Positions 17,845-26,282 of a stretch of DNA of 64,000 bases are shown piece after piece; the first letter of the stretch is position 1; every line of letters begins with the position of its first letter. Source of the stretch: an uncultured Roseivirga sp. (GTDB taxonomy: Bacteria > Bacteroidota > Bacteroidia > Cytophagales > Cyclobacteriaceae). Where the stretch lies: positions 62,001 to 126,000 of the forward strand of contig CANLOY010000005.1 in assembly GCA_947493005.1 (NCBI GenBank). The letters are read 5' to 3'. The notes beneath the pieces are model-generated. The model searched no databases. It was given only the letters and a program-made list of their open reading frames with translations, and was not told where the DNA came from. The position numbers and the translations under genes are program-made.

Positions 17845-18759
17845 ATGGACTTCTCTTTATTAAAAACACTATGTGGTATCCATGCTCCTTCAGGAAATGA
17901 AGTAGCGATGAAATCCTTCGTGCTGGATTATATCAAAACCAATGAGAAAGACTGGAAAGTAAAGCCAGAAATTCATGCTGGTGAAGAATTTCAGGACTGC
18001 ATTATTCTGAAGTTTGGCGAACCAAATACGGCAATCTTTGCACATATGGATAGTATTGGGTTTACAGTTCGCTATCAGGATCAACTGGTACCAATTGGTG
18101 GACCAAAAGCCGTAACAGGATATCGATTGGTGGGAGAAGATGCTCTTGGTCCAATTGAATGTGAATTGAATGAGAATGATGGCGACCTTCATTATAAATT
18201 TGCCCGAGGTATAGAAAGGGGTACGGAATTGGTTTTTAAGCAAGATTTCAGAGAAACTGAAGATTATGTGCAATCCTGTTATCTGGATAATCGACTGGGT
18301 GTGTTTAATGCATTAAAGGTGGCTGAAACACTTGAAAATGGAGTGATTGTATTCTCTTGTTGGGAAGAACATGGAGGTGGATCGGTGCCTTACATTGCCA
18401 AACATCTATACGAACAATGGGGAGTTCGACAAGCCTTAATATCTGATATTACCTGGATTACTGAAGGTGTTGTCCATGGTGAAGGAGTGGCTATATCAAT
18501 GCGTGACAGAAATATCCCAAGAAGGAGTTTTGTACAGAAAATCATAAGAATTGCGAGAGGAAGTGGAATCGACTTTCAACTAGAAGTAGAAGGAGCAGGT
18601 TCCAGCGATGGAAGAGAACTACAAGTCTCACCCTACCCTTTTGATTGGTGTTTTGTAGGAGCACCGGAAGACAATGTACATAGCCCTGATGAAATCGTTC
18701 ACAAACATGATATTGCCTGTATGATTACTTTATATCAGGTACTAATGCAGCAATTGTAA
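17845..18759 (+). CDS. M42/M20-type zinc aminopeptidase
   Basis: 304 aa from ATG 17845 (an upstream TTG would add six residues). Motifs: GIHAPSGNE at the N-terminus, FAHMDSIGFTVRY (His, Asp region), SCYLDNRLGVFNALK (bridging Asp), CWEEHGGGS (catalytic Glu pair), and HSPDEIVHKHDI (last metal His). The EEHGGGS sequence differs from the usual EEVGxRG of M42 enzymes, so it is an outlying branch. Cytosolic, no signal. Followed by hpt after 35 nt. Confidence 0.82.
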   Translation: MDFSLLKTLCGIHAPSGNEVAMKSFVLDYIKTNEKDWKVKPEIHAGEEFQDCIILKFGEPNTAIFAHMDSIGFTVRYQDQLVPIGGPKAVTGYRLVGEDALGPIECELNENDGDLHYKFARGIERGTELVFKQDFRETEDYVQSCYLDNRLGVFNALKVAETLENGVIVFSCWEEHGGGSVPYIAKHLYEQWGVRQALISDITWITEGVVHGEGVAISMRDRNIPRRSFVQKIIRIARGSGIDFQLEVEGAGSSDGRELQVSPYPFDWCFVGAPEDNVHSPDEIVHKHDIACMITLYQVLMQQL

Positions 18760-18794
18760 TATATTCGCCCCTTAACTTAATCAAAAACACTGAA

Positions 18795-19334
18795 GTGCAC
18801 TACATCACTGTCCACGACAAAACCTTTCAGCCGTTTCTGTCAGAAATGGAGATTCAGGGAGCGGTACGAAAAATAGGCAAGTCCCTTAATCAAGACTATA
18901 AGGGCAAACAACCACTTTTTATTGGGGTGCTTAATGGAGCGTTTATGTTTTGTAGCGACCTGCTCAAAACTGTTGATATTCCTTGTGAAATCACCTTTGT
19001 TCGCCTCTCTTCTTATGATGGCATGGAAAGTACAGGTGAAGTAAGAAGCATTATTAATTTACAGGAAGACATAGCTGGTAGAGATATAATTCTGGTTGAA
19101 GATATTGTTGATTCAGGCCTTACAATGCAAAAGGCATTAACCTATTTCGAAACACTCAACCCAAAGTCAGTGGCAATAGCATCCTTGTTGGTAAAGCCAG
19201 ATTGCCTTAAGTGTGAGATAGATATAAAGTACTGTGGCTTTGAGATACCGGAAAAGTTTGTGGTGGGCTATGGTCTCGACTACAACGGTCATGGTAGGAA
19301 TTTTAAAGAAATTTATCAACTCAGGCAGGAGTAA
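18795..19334 (+). CDS. hpt: Hypoxanthine phosphoribosyltransferase
   Basis: Purine salvage: hypoxanthine or guanine plus PRPP gives IMP or GMP. 179 aa, starting with GTG (no ATG near the expected N-terminus). PRPP motif IILVEDIVDSGLTMQ, the GVLNGAFMFCSDLL loop, and the C-terminal FVVGYGLDYNG purine-binding region are all present. Confidence 0.95.
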   Translation: MHYITVHDKTFQPFLSEMEIQGAVRKIGKSLNQDYKGKQPLFIGVLNGAFMFCSDLLKTVDIPCEITFVRLSSYDGMESTGEVRSIINLQEDIAGRDIILVEDIVDSGLTMQKALTYFETLNPKSVAIASLLVKPDCLKCEIDIKYCGFEIPEKFVVGYGLDYNGHGRNFKEIYQLRQE

Positions 19335-19344
19335 GTTTAATCCT

Positions 19345-19352
19345 TATATTTG
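19345..19352 (+). promoter_or_regulatory. -7 element of adk
   Basis: TATATTTG matches TAnnTTTG; the ATG of adk follows after 24 nt. It lies just behind the hpt stop, so adk probably has its own promoter. Confidence 0.5.
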
Positions 19353-19376
19353 TGGCCTGTTAAATCCAATCGATTA

Positions 19377-19955
19377 ATGATCAATATTGTACTATTTGGC
19401 CCTCCGGGTGCAGGAAAAGGAACCCAGAGTGAAAATATCATTTCACAATATGGCCTTAAGCATATATCAACTGGAGACCTGTTCAGAAAACACTTGGGAG
19501 AGGGAACAGCACTTGGTGTTAAAGCCAGATCTTTTATGGATAATGGTAAACTGGTGCCCGATGAAGTAGTGATTGGAATGGTTGAAGATTTTCTTAATGA
19601 AAATAGCGATGCTAAAGGATTTATTTTTGATGGTTTTCCGAGAACTGTTGCACAGGCAGAGGCGCTGGATGAGTTGCTGGAAAAACACAATACTGAAATC
19701 GGGTGCATGATTATGCTCGATGTACCGCAGGATGAGTTAAAGAAAAGACTTCTTGAAAGAGGGAAAACTTCTGGACGTGTGGATGATCAAAACGAGGAGA
19801 AGATCAACGTGAGAATTCAGGAATATCTGAATAAAACATTGCCAGTTGCAGCTTTTTACGAAAACCAAAACAAAACTTGCAAGATCAATGGTGTTGGAAC
19901 AATCGATAGCATATTTGCCGATATTGCAGCATCAATTGAATCGCATATGGTTTAA
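19377..19955 (+). CDS. adk: Adenylate kinase (short type)
   Basis: Interconverts AMP + ATP and 2 ADP. 192 aa from ATG 19377; the frame continues upstream to 19350 without homology. P-loop FGPPGAGKGTQ, AMP-binding STGDLFRKHL, FIFDGFPRTVAQAEAL, and a minimal LID (RGKTSGRVDDQNEEKINVR) without the zinc-type insertion, as usual in Bacteroidota. Confidence 0.96.
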   Translation: MINIVLFGPPGAGKGTQSENIISQYGLKHISTGDLFRKHLGEGTALGVKARSFMDNGKLVPDEVVIGMVEDFLNENSDAKGFIFDGFPRTVAQAEALDELLEKHNTEIGCMIMLDVPQDELKKRLLERGKTSGRVDDQNEEKINVRIQEYLNKTLPVAAFYENQNKTCKINGVGTIDSIFADIAASIESHMV

Positions 19956-20008
19956 AACCATATGATATACTTAAGTAATATCTTAAAACTTGGGTATTCA
20001 CATCTAAT

Positions 20009-20033
20009 ACACTCTTAAAACAAGGGTGTTTTT
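20009..20033 (+). terminator. Weak terminator after adk
   Basis: ACACTCTT and AAGGGTGT form an 8-bp stem with one G-U pair and a 5-nt loop, followed by five T. A TAGCTTTG box (20033-20040) that could start obg transcription begins right at its end. Confidence 0.5.
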
Positions 20034-20062
20034 AGCTTTGGGAAATCTTATATTAGGGAATA

Positions 20063-21055
20063 ATGGCTAATTCGAATTTCATAGACCATGTTAGAATTTA
20101 CTGCCGCTCCGGAAACGGGGGGGCTGGAGCTGTTAGTTTCCGAAGAGAAAAACACGTGCCAAAAGGAGGCCCTGATGGAGGAAACGGAGGTCGTGGCGGT
20201 AGCATTATCCTAAGGGGTAATAAGCAACTCTGGACCCTGCTTCACCTAAGGTATAAAAAGCACGTGACGGCCGAGAATGGAGGGAATGGAAGTGGGCAAA
20301 GAAGTTCTGGTGCAGACGGACAGGATGTAATTCTCGAGGTGCCATTAGGTACCATAGCCAAGTCCGAAGAAACCGGAGACGTAATTGCTGAAGTAACGGA
20401 AGAAGGACAGGAAATTGTGCTACTCCCTGGAGGAAGAGGAGGGCTCGGTAACGAGAACTTTAAGACCGCTACAAAACAAACCCCCAGATATGCCCAGCCT
20501 GGTGAAGATGGTGAAGAGAAACTCTGTATTCTTGAGCTAAAACTTTTGGCGGATGTCGGTCTTGTAGGGTTTCCAAATGCAGGAAAATCAACCCTGCTTT
20601 CAGTAGTTTCCGCAGCCAAACCAGAAATAGCAGACTATCCATTTACTACACTGGTACCAAATCTTGGAGTTGTTTCATATAGAGATCATAAGTCCTTTGT
20701 GATGGCCGATATCCCAGGAATTATTGAGGGAGCAGCTGAAGGTAAAGGATTAGGACTTCGCTTCTTAAGACACATAGAGCGAAATTCAATTCTACTTTTT
20801 CTGGTACCAGCAGATGCAGATGATATAGAAAAAGAGTACAATATTCTGCTCGATGAACTCAAGCGTTACAACCCTGAATTACTTGATAAAAAGAGAATTC
20901 TGGCGGTTTCAAAGTCTGATATGTTAGATGATGAACTGATTGCAGAGATAAAACCTACCCTGCCAAAAGGTATAGAAACACTATTCATTTCATCGGTGGC
21001 TAACCGAGGAATTGATCAGTTAAAAGACAAAATCTGGCAGGCCATAAATGAATAA
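20063..21055 (+). CDS. obg: Obg-family GTPase (ObgE/CgtA), short form
   Basis: Ribosome-associated GTPase needed for 50S assembly and stress control. 330 aa: Obg glycine-rich fold (1-158, e.g. [21 protein letters not shown] in parts), then the G domain with G1 [10 protein letters not shown]3 [10 protein letters not shown]4 SKSD and G5 SSVANRG. The C-terminal OCT domain of longer homologues is absent. A TAGCTTTG box lies 22 nt upstream of the ATG. Confidence 0.95.
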   Translation: MANSNFIDHVRIYCRSGNGGAGAVSFRREKHVPKGGPDGGNGGRGGSIILRGNKQLWTLLHLRYKKHVTAENGGNGSGQRSSGADGQDVILEVPLGTIAKSEETGDVIAEVTEEGQEIVLLPGGRGGLGNENFKTATKQTPRYAQPGEDGEEKLCILELKLLADVGLVGFPNAGKSTLLSVVSAAKPEIADYPFTTLVPNLGVVSYRDHKSFVMADIPGIIEGAAEGKGLGLRFLRHIERNSILLFLVPADADDIEKEYNILLDELKRYNPELLDKKRILAVSKSDMLDDELIAEIKPTLPKGIETLFISSVANRGIDQLKDKIWQAINE

Positions 21056-21099
21056 GGCTCGCCAATGGCAAGCCCTATCCATTTGAGAGTGTGCACGTA

Positions 21100-22221
21100 T
21101 TATGGGTTGATGTCTTCTCCCTTTTCAAGCTTACTTATAAAGTTTTTGATAGCAGGAGTATTATTAGGAGGTAGTGTAGGATTGTTCAATACCATGTTTT
21201 CATACTTCAAAGCTTTCTTGAAATTACCCAGTGCTGAGTATGCTCTTGCCATACCATGTTGAGCGAAAACATTGTCTTTCCATCTCTTGCTCATTTTCTC
21301 AAAAAGTGCCAGAGCCTTCTGATCCTTATCTTGAGAAATTAACTGTCCACCATAGTTATAGAAGTTGTTAGGTTGAGCAGTTGGATGGTCAACCATTTCA
21401 TCCATTACAGCATAAGCTTCATCATTTTTATTAGTAGCAAATAACACACGACCTTTTAGTCCGAGGGTGTTTGCATTTTTCTGTAGAGCAATCGCCTGAT
21501 CAGCCCAAATTAGAGCCTGATCTAGGTGAACATTGTTATTTACGCAATATTGAGCAGCACTTAACGGCCCCTGAAAGCCAAATCCAGTGGAACCTCTTAG
21601 TTGATCTTTAGCGTTTTGCACCACAAGATCATGTACTGCATATTCCACTTTGAACGGAAACCTTTTGTTTTCCCAATCCAGTGCTACTGTTGCCGATGTT
21701 GGCGTAATATCCACAAAATCATAGGTCAGCCTTTCGGTCAGTGTATTATCTATGGCCGAAACCTTTACGCGAAGTACATCTTCCGATTTTTCATAGAAAT
21801 AGCTCCCCCAAGATGAAGTATTCTTTGAAAATATGATATCCGCTTGTCCATTCTCAAATACTGCCATATGTAAGCCATAAGATCCGGCTGCTATATCCTG
21901 ACCTTCAACCTTAGCATCATCTGAAAAAGTAATTATAGTGTTTTCATTTGCTCCTGCTCTCCAGGGATTATCTCCACCGTTTCCAAAACCAAGGTTTGTG
22001 TATCCATAAGGTACCAATTGTCCCCATACTTTTCCCTCGCGACCATTTAGTGCGGGCCTGGAATAATTAATGGTGATTTTTGAGATACCAATTGTCTGGC
22101 TGACCTCGGATGCGGGGCTTGCCGCTCGTGGTGTTTGGATGGTGTTTTGCGCATATGATACCTGGCTGGTAAAGGCCAGTAACAATATGCATAAGGTAGT
22201 GTGAAGTGTTTTCCTTTTCAT
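21100..22221 (-). CDS. Secreted DUF2911 protein with C-terminal TPR region
   Basis: 373 aa with signal peptide (cleavage after VSYA). The first half has the DUF2911 pattern: PRASPASEVSQTIG-like start, ITINYSRPALNGREGKVWG, PWRAGANENTIITFS, AGSYGLHM, SSWGSYFY. The second half (from about 220) is TPR-like helices (ALIWADQAIALQKNANTLGLKG in parts, KALALFEKMSKRWKDN). Function unknown; the family is frequent in Bacteroidota. Convergent with obg. Confidence 0.82.
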   Translation of the reverse strand: MKRKTLHTTLCILLLAFTSQVSYAQNTIQTPRAASPASEVSQTIGISKITINYSRPALNGREGKVWGQLVPYGYTNLGFGNGGDNPWRAGANENTIITFSDDAKVEGQDIAAGSYGLHMAVFENGQADIIFSKNTSSWGSYFYEKSEDVLRVKVSAIDNTLTERLTYDFVDITPTSATVALDWENKRFPFKVEYAVHDLVVQNAKDQLRGSTGFGFQGPLSAAQYCVNNNVHLDQALIWADQAIALQKNANTLGLKGRVLFATNKNDEAYAVMDEMVDHPTAQPNNFYNYGGQLISQDKDQKALALFEKMSKRWKDNVFAQHGMARAYSALGNFKKALKYENMVLNNPTLPPNNTPAIKNFISKLEKGEDINP

Positions 22222-22407
22222 GATTGGTCTGTTTTTAGTTGTACAAAAAACTCAGCGATAGTTTTAGTTGTATCGTTTAAAAACGATATAGAACGTTTTA
22301 AAAGCCCTTTCTATATGTAAGCGGTTACATATTGATTTAAAAACCAATATTCTTTTACAGGTGGTGTGTGCTGGAAGGCTGTGATCAATATTCTAAAAGA
22401 AATACCA

Positions 22408-22449
22408 TGTCATATTGACACGTATTTTCTATTGGCAATAAAATTGCTA
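22408..22449 (+). promoter_or_regulatory. Sigma-54-like promoter with TGTCA/TGACA inverted repeat, grpE-dnaJ
   Basis: TTGGCAATAAAATTGCT (22432-22448) has GG and GC exactly 10 nt apart, the -24/-12 spacing of sigma-54 promoters. The perfect inverted repeat TGTCA TAT TGACA (22408-22420) ends 11 nt before it. The grpE ATG is 29 nt after the -12 element. The same arrangement, with the same 11-nt gap, is found before dnaK. Confidence 0.6.
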
Positions 22450-22477
22450 AATGGCATGAAGTTTAGAATAAGCAAAC

Positions 22478-23065
22478 ATGGCAAAGAAGAAGGAGACGAA
22501 AGAAGCTCAAGAAGAAATAAACGGAACTGTTACAGAAGAGCAATCAGTTGAAGAAACAGTGGAAAATGAAGAAGCAACTGAAGTTGAAGAACAAGAGGAA
22601 GCTGAAGAGTTAAGCCCTGAAGAAAAACTTCAGATTGAACTGGCCGAGGCAAAGGACAAGTATCTGAGACTATATTCAGAGTTTGAAAACTTCAGAAGGC
22701 GAAACGCCAAGGAAAGACTTGACCTTGTTAAGACAGCTTCTTCTGACCTAATGACAGAGTTACTGCCAATTGTTGATGATTTTGAAAGGGCCAACCAAGC
22801 CAATGAAAAACAAGAAGATATAGAGGCAGTTAAAGAGGGCTTCAATCTAATAAATAGCAAGCTATACAAAACACTTGAAGGTAAAGGCCTTAAAGTGATG
22901 GAGACAGAAAAGGGAACCGACTTTGATGCTGATTTGCACGAAGCAGTTACGCAGTTTCCAGTTGAAGAAGACGACTTGAAAGGAAAGATAATCGACACCG
23001 TTGAGAAGGGATACTATCTTGGAGAAAAGGTAATTCGCTTTGCTAAGGTGGTTATAGGATCATAA
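22478..23065 (+). CDS. grpE: Nucleotide-exchange factor GrpE
   Basis: GrpE releases ADP from DnaK. 195 aa: a very acidic N-terminal tail (about 1-55, mostly Glu), a long coiled-coil helix ([20 protein letters not shown] in parts), then the beta-domain with [21 protein letters not shown] and the [16 protein letters not shown] end. Two nucleotides before dnaJ, so one transcript. Confidence 0.95.
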   Translation: MAKKKETKEAQEEINGTVTEEQSVEETVENEEATEVEEQEEAEELSPEEKLQIELAEAKDKYLRLYSEFENFRRRNAKERLDLVKTASSDLMTELLPIVDDFERANQANEKQEDIEAVKEGFNLINSKLYKTLEGKGLKVMETEKGTDFDADLHEAVTQFPVEEDDLKGKIIDTVEKGYYLGEKVIRFAKVVIGS

Positions 23066-23067
23066 AT

Positions 23068-24186
23068 ATGGCAAAGAGAGACTTTTACGAAATACTTGGG
23101 GTTAGCAAAGGAGCATCTGAAGACGAACTCAAAAAGGCTTATAGAAAGCTGGCGATCAAATATCACCCTGATAAAAATCCAGATAACCCTGAGGCTGAAG
23201 AAAAGTTTAAGGAAGCCGCTGAGGCCTATGAGGTGTTGAGCAATGCCGAAAAAAGAGCCCAGTATGATCGCTTTGGCCATGATGGTATGAGAGGTGGTTT
23301 TGGTGGTGCCGGTGGTGGTGGCATGAACATGGAGGACATCTTCTCTCAATTCGGAGATATTTTTGGAGGTGGAGGTAGTCCTTTCGAAAGTTTCTTTGGA
23401 GGAGGCGGTGGTGGTCGCAGACAGAGAAAAGGTTCTGCACTTCGCATCAAATTGAAACTAACATTGGAAGAAATTGCTAATGGAGTTGAAAAGAAGATAA
23501 AAGTTAACCGACTGGTTAATGCCTCAGGTGTCACTTTCAAAACCTGTCCTACTTGTGGTGGATCTGGTCAAATGAAGAAAGTGGTGAATACCATGTTAGG
23601 TCAAATGGTTTCGGCTAGCACCTGTAGCACTTGTAGTGGTAGTGGAAAAGTGATCGACAAACGACCTCCAGGTGTAGATAGTACAGGCCTTGAAATGCAA
23701 GAGGAAGTAATTCCAATTAAGATTCCTGCAGGTGTCGGTGATGGCATGCAGCTTTCTATGTCTGGAAAAGGGAATATGGCTCCTGGAGGAGGCGTTCCTG
23801 GTGACTTGCTAATAGTTATCGAAGAGATAGAGCATGAAACACTAAAGCGTGATGGTACAAATGTAGTGTTCGACCTTTTTGTGAACTTTGCCGATGCTGC
23901 ATTAGGCACTAGCATGGAAGTACCTACTATTGATGGGAAGGTTCGGATCAAGCTAGAACCTGGCACTCAAAGTGGTAAAATTCTAAGGCTAAGAGGTAAA
24001 GGGATAAAAGACATAAATGGATATGGAAAGGGAGACCAGTTAATTCATGTAAATGTCTGGACACCAAAGAAGCTTTCGAAAGAAGAAACCGAAATACTTG
24101 AAAAGCTTCGGGATGCTGAAAATTTCCATCCAAAACCAGGAAAGGGAGAGAAAGGCTTCTTTGATAGAGTAAGGGAGTTCTTTTAA
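23068..24186 (+). CDS. dnaJ: Chaperone DnaJ with a two-repeat zinc finger
   Basis: Hsp40 partner of DnaK. 372 aa: J domain (1-70, HPD in KYHPDKNP), Gly/Phe-rich linker (about 72-115), zinc region (about 157-195) and the two C-terminal substrate domains. Only two CxxCxGxG repeats are present (CPTCGGSG and CSTCSGSG), corresponding to repeats 2 and 3 of classical DnaJ. The positions of repeats 1 and 4 read VNASGVTF and [12 protein letters not shown], without cysteines. So zinc centre II should form and zinc centre I cannot. Confidence 0.95.
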   Translation: MAKRDFYEILGVSKGASEDELKKAYRKLAIKYHPDKNPDNPEAEEKFKEAAEAYEVLSNAEKRAQYDRFGHDGMRGGFGGAGGGGMNMEDIFSQFGDIFGGGGSPFESFFGGGGGGRRQRKGSALRIKLKLTLEEIANGVEKKIKVNRLVNASGVTFKTCPTCGGSGQMKKVVNTMLGQMVSASTCSTCSGSGKVIDKRPPGVDSTGLEMQEEVIPIKIPAGVGDGMQLSMSGKGNMAPGGGVPGDLLIVIEEIEHETLKRDGTNVVFDLFVNFADAALGTSMEVPTIDGKVRIKLEPGTQSGKILRLRGKGIKDINGYGKGDQLIHVNVWTPKKLSKEETEILEKLRDAENFHPKPGKGEKGFFDRVREFF

Positions 24187-24209
24187 CAAGTAATAGCATA
24201 TAGAAAACT

Positions 24210-24234
24210 AAAGCTGCCTTTGGCAGCTTTTTTG
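24210..24234 (+). terminator. Rho-independent terminator after dnaJ
   Basis: AAAGCTGCC, loop TTT, GGCAGCTTT: a perfect 9-bp stem followed by a T-run, 24 nt past the dnaJ stop. Confidence 0.88.
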
Positions 24235-24260
24235 TTTATAACTAACAGGTTTACAGTAAA

Positions 24261-24292
24261 ATCCTTATACTTCGGATTGAACCGATAAGGAT
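24261..24292. repeat. Nested inverted repeat in the leader of the 24328 gene
   Basis: ATCCTTAT (24261-24268) pairs with ATAAGGAT (24285-24292), and inside it CGG (24273-24275) pairs with CCG (24282-24284). It sits 36 nt before the ATG at 24328; either an operator or an RNA hairpin in the leader. Confidence 0.5.
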
Positions 24293-24327
24293 GTAACCCA
24301 ATCTTTCAACAAAACGTAAGGAACTTC

Positions 24328-25218
24328 ATGCAAAAAGTACTTTTACTAGTAGCCATAGTAGGGATTGCAGGGATGAATGTGTTGGCGCAAACAAAAAAGC
24401 ACTTTACTGTGCAAGACGATGACTCTTGCAAGAATGTATATTTCTACCTTAAAGCCGCTTCAGGCACATGCGAAATACGTACCCGTAAAGGAGACTATCC
24501 GATTAATATTCTTGGTAATCATAATGAAGAATACATTACCAGCGACTTCGGCCAGACCCATGGTAATGAAACCCTAAGCGCATGGTTAAACCTTAAAGAC
24601 AATGGAAATGAAGGCTTTGGTACTAAACTTTCCAAGATTTTTGGTCGAAAAACCACCGATACGGACAATTACTGGAATATTTATTTCACAGATTACAAGC
24701 CTTATAAATTAGACCTCAACTATGGTGTAGGAAAGGCTTATGTCGACTTATCGGATATTGCTGTAGAAAACCTAAAGATTAATTCAGCAAATGCCCATGT
24801 TAAGGTGGGTTATCTATCCAAAGTTCAGAACAAGATTGAGATGGATACCTTTATGGTTAAGGTGGACCTGGGAGATGTAGAGATAGAAAGATTAAATCTG
24901 GCAAGAGCTAAAAATATATTAGCAGAGGTCGGTATAGGGACATTGGTACTTAACTTTGAAGAACAGCCCAAAACGAGTAGCGAAATATGGGCCAGAGTAG
25001 GGGCAGGCGCTTTGGAAGTTAATCTGCCCAGAACTGATATTCCTATCATTGTAAGAATGAAAGATACCTCATACAGAAAATTCAAAGTTCCTGAAGGTTT
25101 TAGTAAAATCAGAGAGAACACTTTTGTTAGTTCCAGCTATGACCCTGATGCCGAAAACCTACTGACCTTTAACATAGACCTTTCTATGGGAAGCGTTAGT
25201 TTTAAGAGTAACAAATAA
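24328..25218 (+). CDS. Secreted beta-solenoid-like protein, DUF4097-like
   Basis: 296 aa with a signal peptide (MQKVLLLVAIVGIAGMNVLAQ). From about residue 130 it shows repeated short strands of alternating hydrophobics (LDLNYGVGKAYVDLSDIAVEN in parts, VKVDLGDVEIERLNL, ILAEVGIGTLVLNFE, WARVGAGALEVNLP, IDLSMGSVSFKS), a pattern of the putative adhesin / DUF4097-DUF2154 solenoids. Function unknown. The fold call is inference. Confidence 0.65.
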   Translation: MQKVLLLVAIVGIAGMNVLAQTKKHFTVQDDDSCKNVYFYLKAASGTCEIRTRKGDYPINILGNHNEEYITSDFGQTHGNETLSAWLNLKDNGNEGFGTKLSKIFGRKTTDTDNYWNIYFTDYKPYKLDLNYGVGKAYVDLSDIAVENLKINSANAHVKVGYLSKVQNKIEMDTFMVKVDLGDVEIERLNLARAKNILAEVGIGTLVLNFEEQPKTSSEIWARVGAGALEVNLPRTDIPIIVRMKDTSYRKFKVPEGFSKIRENTFVSSSYDPDAENLLTFNIDLSMGSVSFKSNK

Positions 25219-25370
25219 TTTCAGCGTCAATAAATTCCGCAAACCGCTTACTTTATCCGCTTATCTGTTATTATACTATTGTGTAATTCTCTTTTTTCAA
25301 TTTAGGGTGCGCATTAAGGTTTTATACCTGAAAGCAGCTAATTTTAGTATCAACCAAAATTGAAACTGCA

Positions 25371-26282
25371 TTGAACATTCTTGAAGCAAACAATGTCACG
25401 AAGAAATATGCCGCCCATATGGCACTTGACAACGTGAGTATTGCTATACCAAAGCAGTCTATATTTGGCCTTTTAGGACCAAATGGGGCTGGAAAAACCA
25501 CACTGATAAGGATTATAAATCAGATCATCATGTGTGACGAAGGAGATATCGCCATCGGTGGAGAAAAGCTACATCCCAAGCACATACGTTCTATAGGCTA
25601 CTTACCAGAAGAACGAGGTCTCTACAAGAAAATGAAGGTAGGGGAGCAACTGATGTATCTGGCCCAGCTGAAGGGACTTTCTACACCAGAAGCCCGAAAG
25701 AGAATTAAGCATTGGTTGGATAAGCTAGGGCTCACCGAATGGGCTGGTAAAAAAGTAGAAGATCTTTCTAAAGGGATGGCTCAGAAGATTCAGTTCATTG
25801 CTACTGTAATTCATGAACCAGAGATTCTGATTTTAGATGAACCATTTTCAGGTTTCGATCCGGTTAATGCCAACCTCATCAAAGATGAAATCTTCGAATT
25901 AAGAGAAAAAGGAGCTACTGTGATTTTCTCTACTCATCGAATGGAATCGGTAGAGCAATTATGCGATGATATAGCACTTATCAATAAGTCTCAAAAGATT
26001 CTGGATGGTACTAAGAAAGAGATTAAGAACTCATATAAATCTGACAAGTACGTAGTGGGTTACAAAGGCTCTCTAAGTGGCCTTAGTACCAACCTTAACG
26101 TATTGAATACTCAAGAGCTTGAAGATGGATATATGGAATCCACTGTCCAGGCGGGGAAAGGAGACTCTCCTAACAACGTGTTAAAAGAACTTATTAATCT
26201 TATTGAAGTGCACTCGTTTGTCGAGGTAGTGCCATCTATCAATGACATTTTCATCGACATAGTAGAAGGGGGTCAATCATGA
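25371..26282 (+). CDS. ABC-2 exporter ATP-binding protein
   Basis: 303 aa, NatA-like. Walker A GPNGAGKTT, signature DLSKGMAQKIQ, Walker B ILILDEPFSGFDPVN, switch His in FSTHRMESVEQL. The C-terminal 80 residues are the DUF4162-type extension. The start is a TTG; the protein N-terminus aligns with the family there. ATGA overlap with the permease gene shows coupling. Confidence 0.92.
   Translation: MNILEANNVTKKYAAHMALDNVSIAIPKQSIFGLLGPNGAGKTTLIRIINQIIMCDEGDIAIGGEKLHPKHIRSIGYLPEERGLYKKMKVGEQLMYLAQLKGLSTPEARKRIKHWLDKLGLTEWAGKKVEDLSKGMAQKIQFIATVIHEPEILILDEPFSGFDPVNANLIKDEIFELREKGATVIFSTHRMESVEQLCDDIALINKSQKILDGTKKEIKNSYKSDKYVVGYKGSLSGLSTNLNVLNTQELEDGYMESTVQAGKGDSPNNVLKELINLIEVHSFVEVVPSINDIFIDIVEGGQS

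Noticed and set aside
22300-22345. Possible riboswitch or long leader RNA before grpE
   Set aside because: Several short AT-rich inverted repeats occur (around TAAGCGGTTACATA), but no known riboswitch core could be matched, and the sigma-54-like promoter lies downstream of them.
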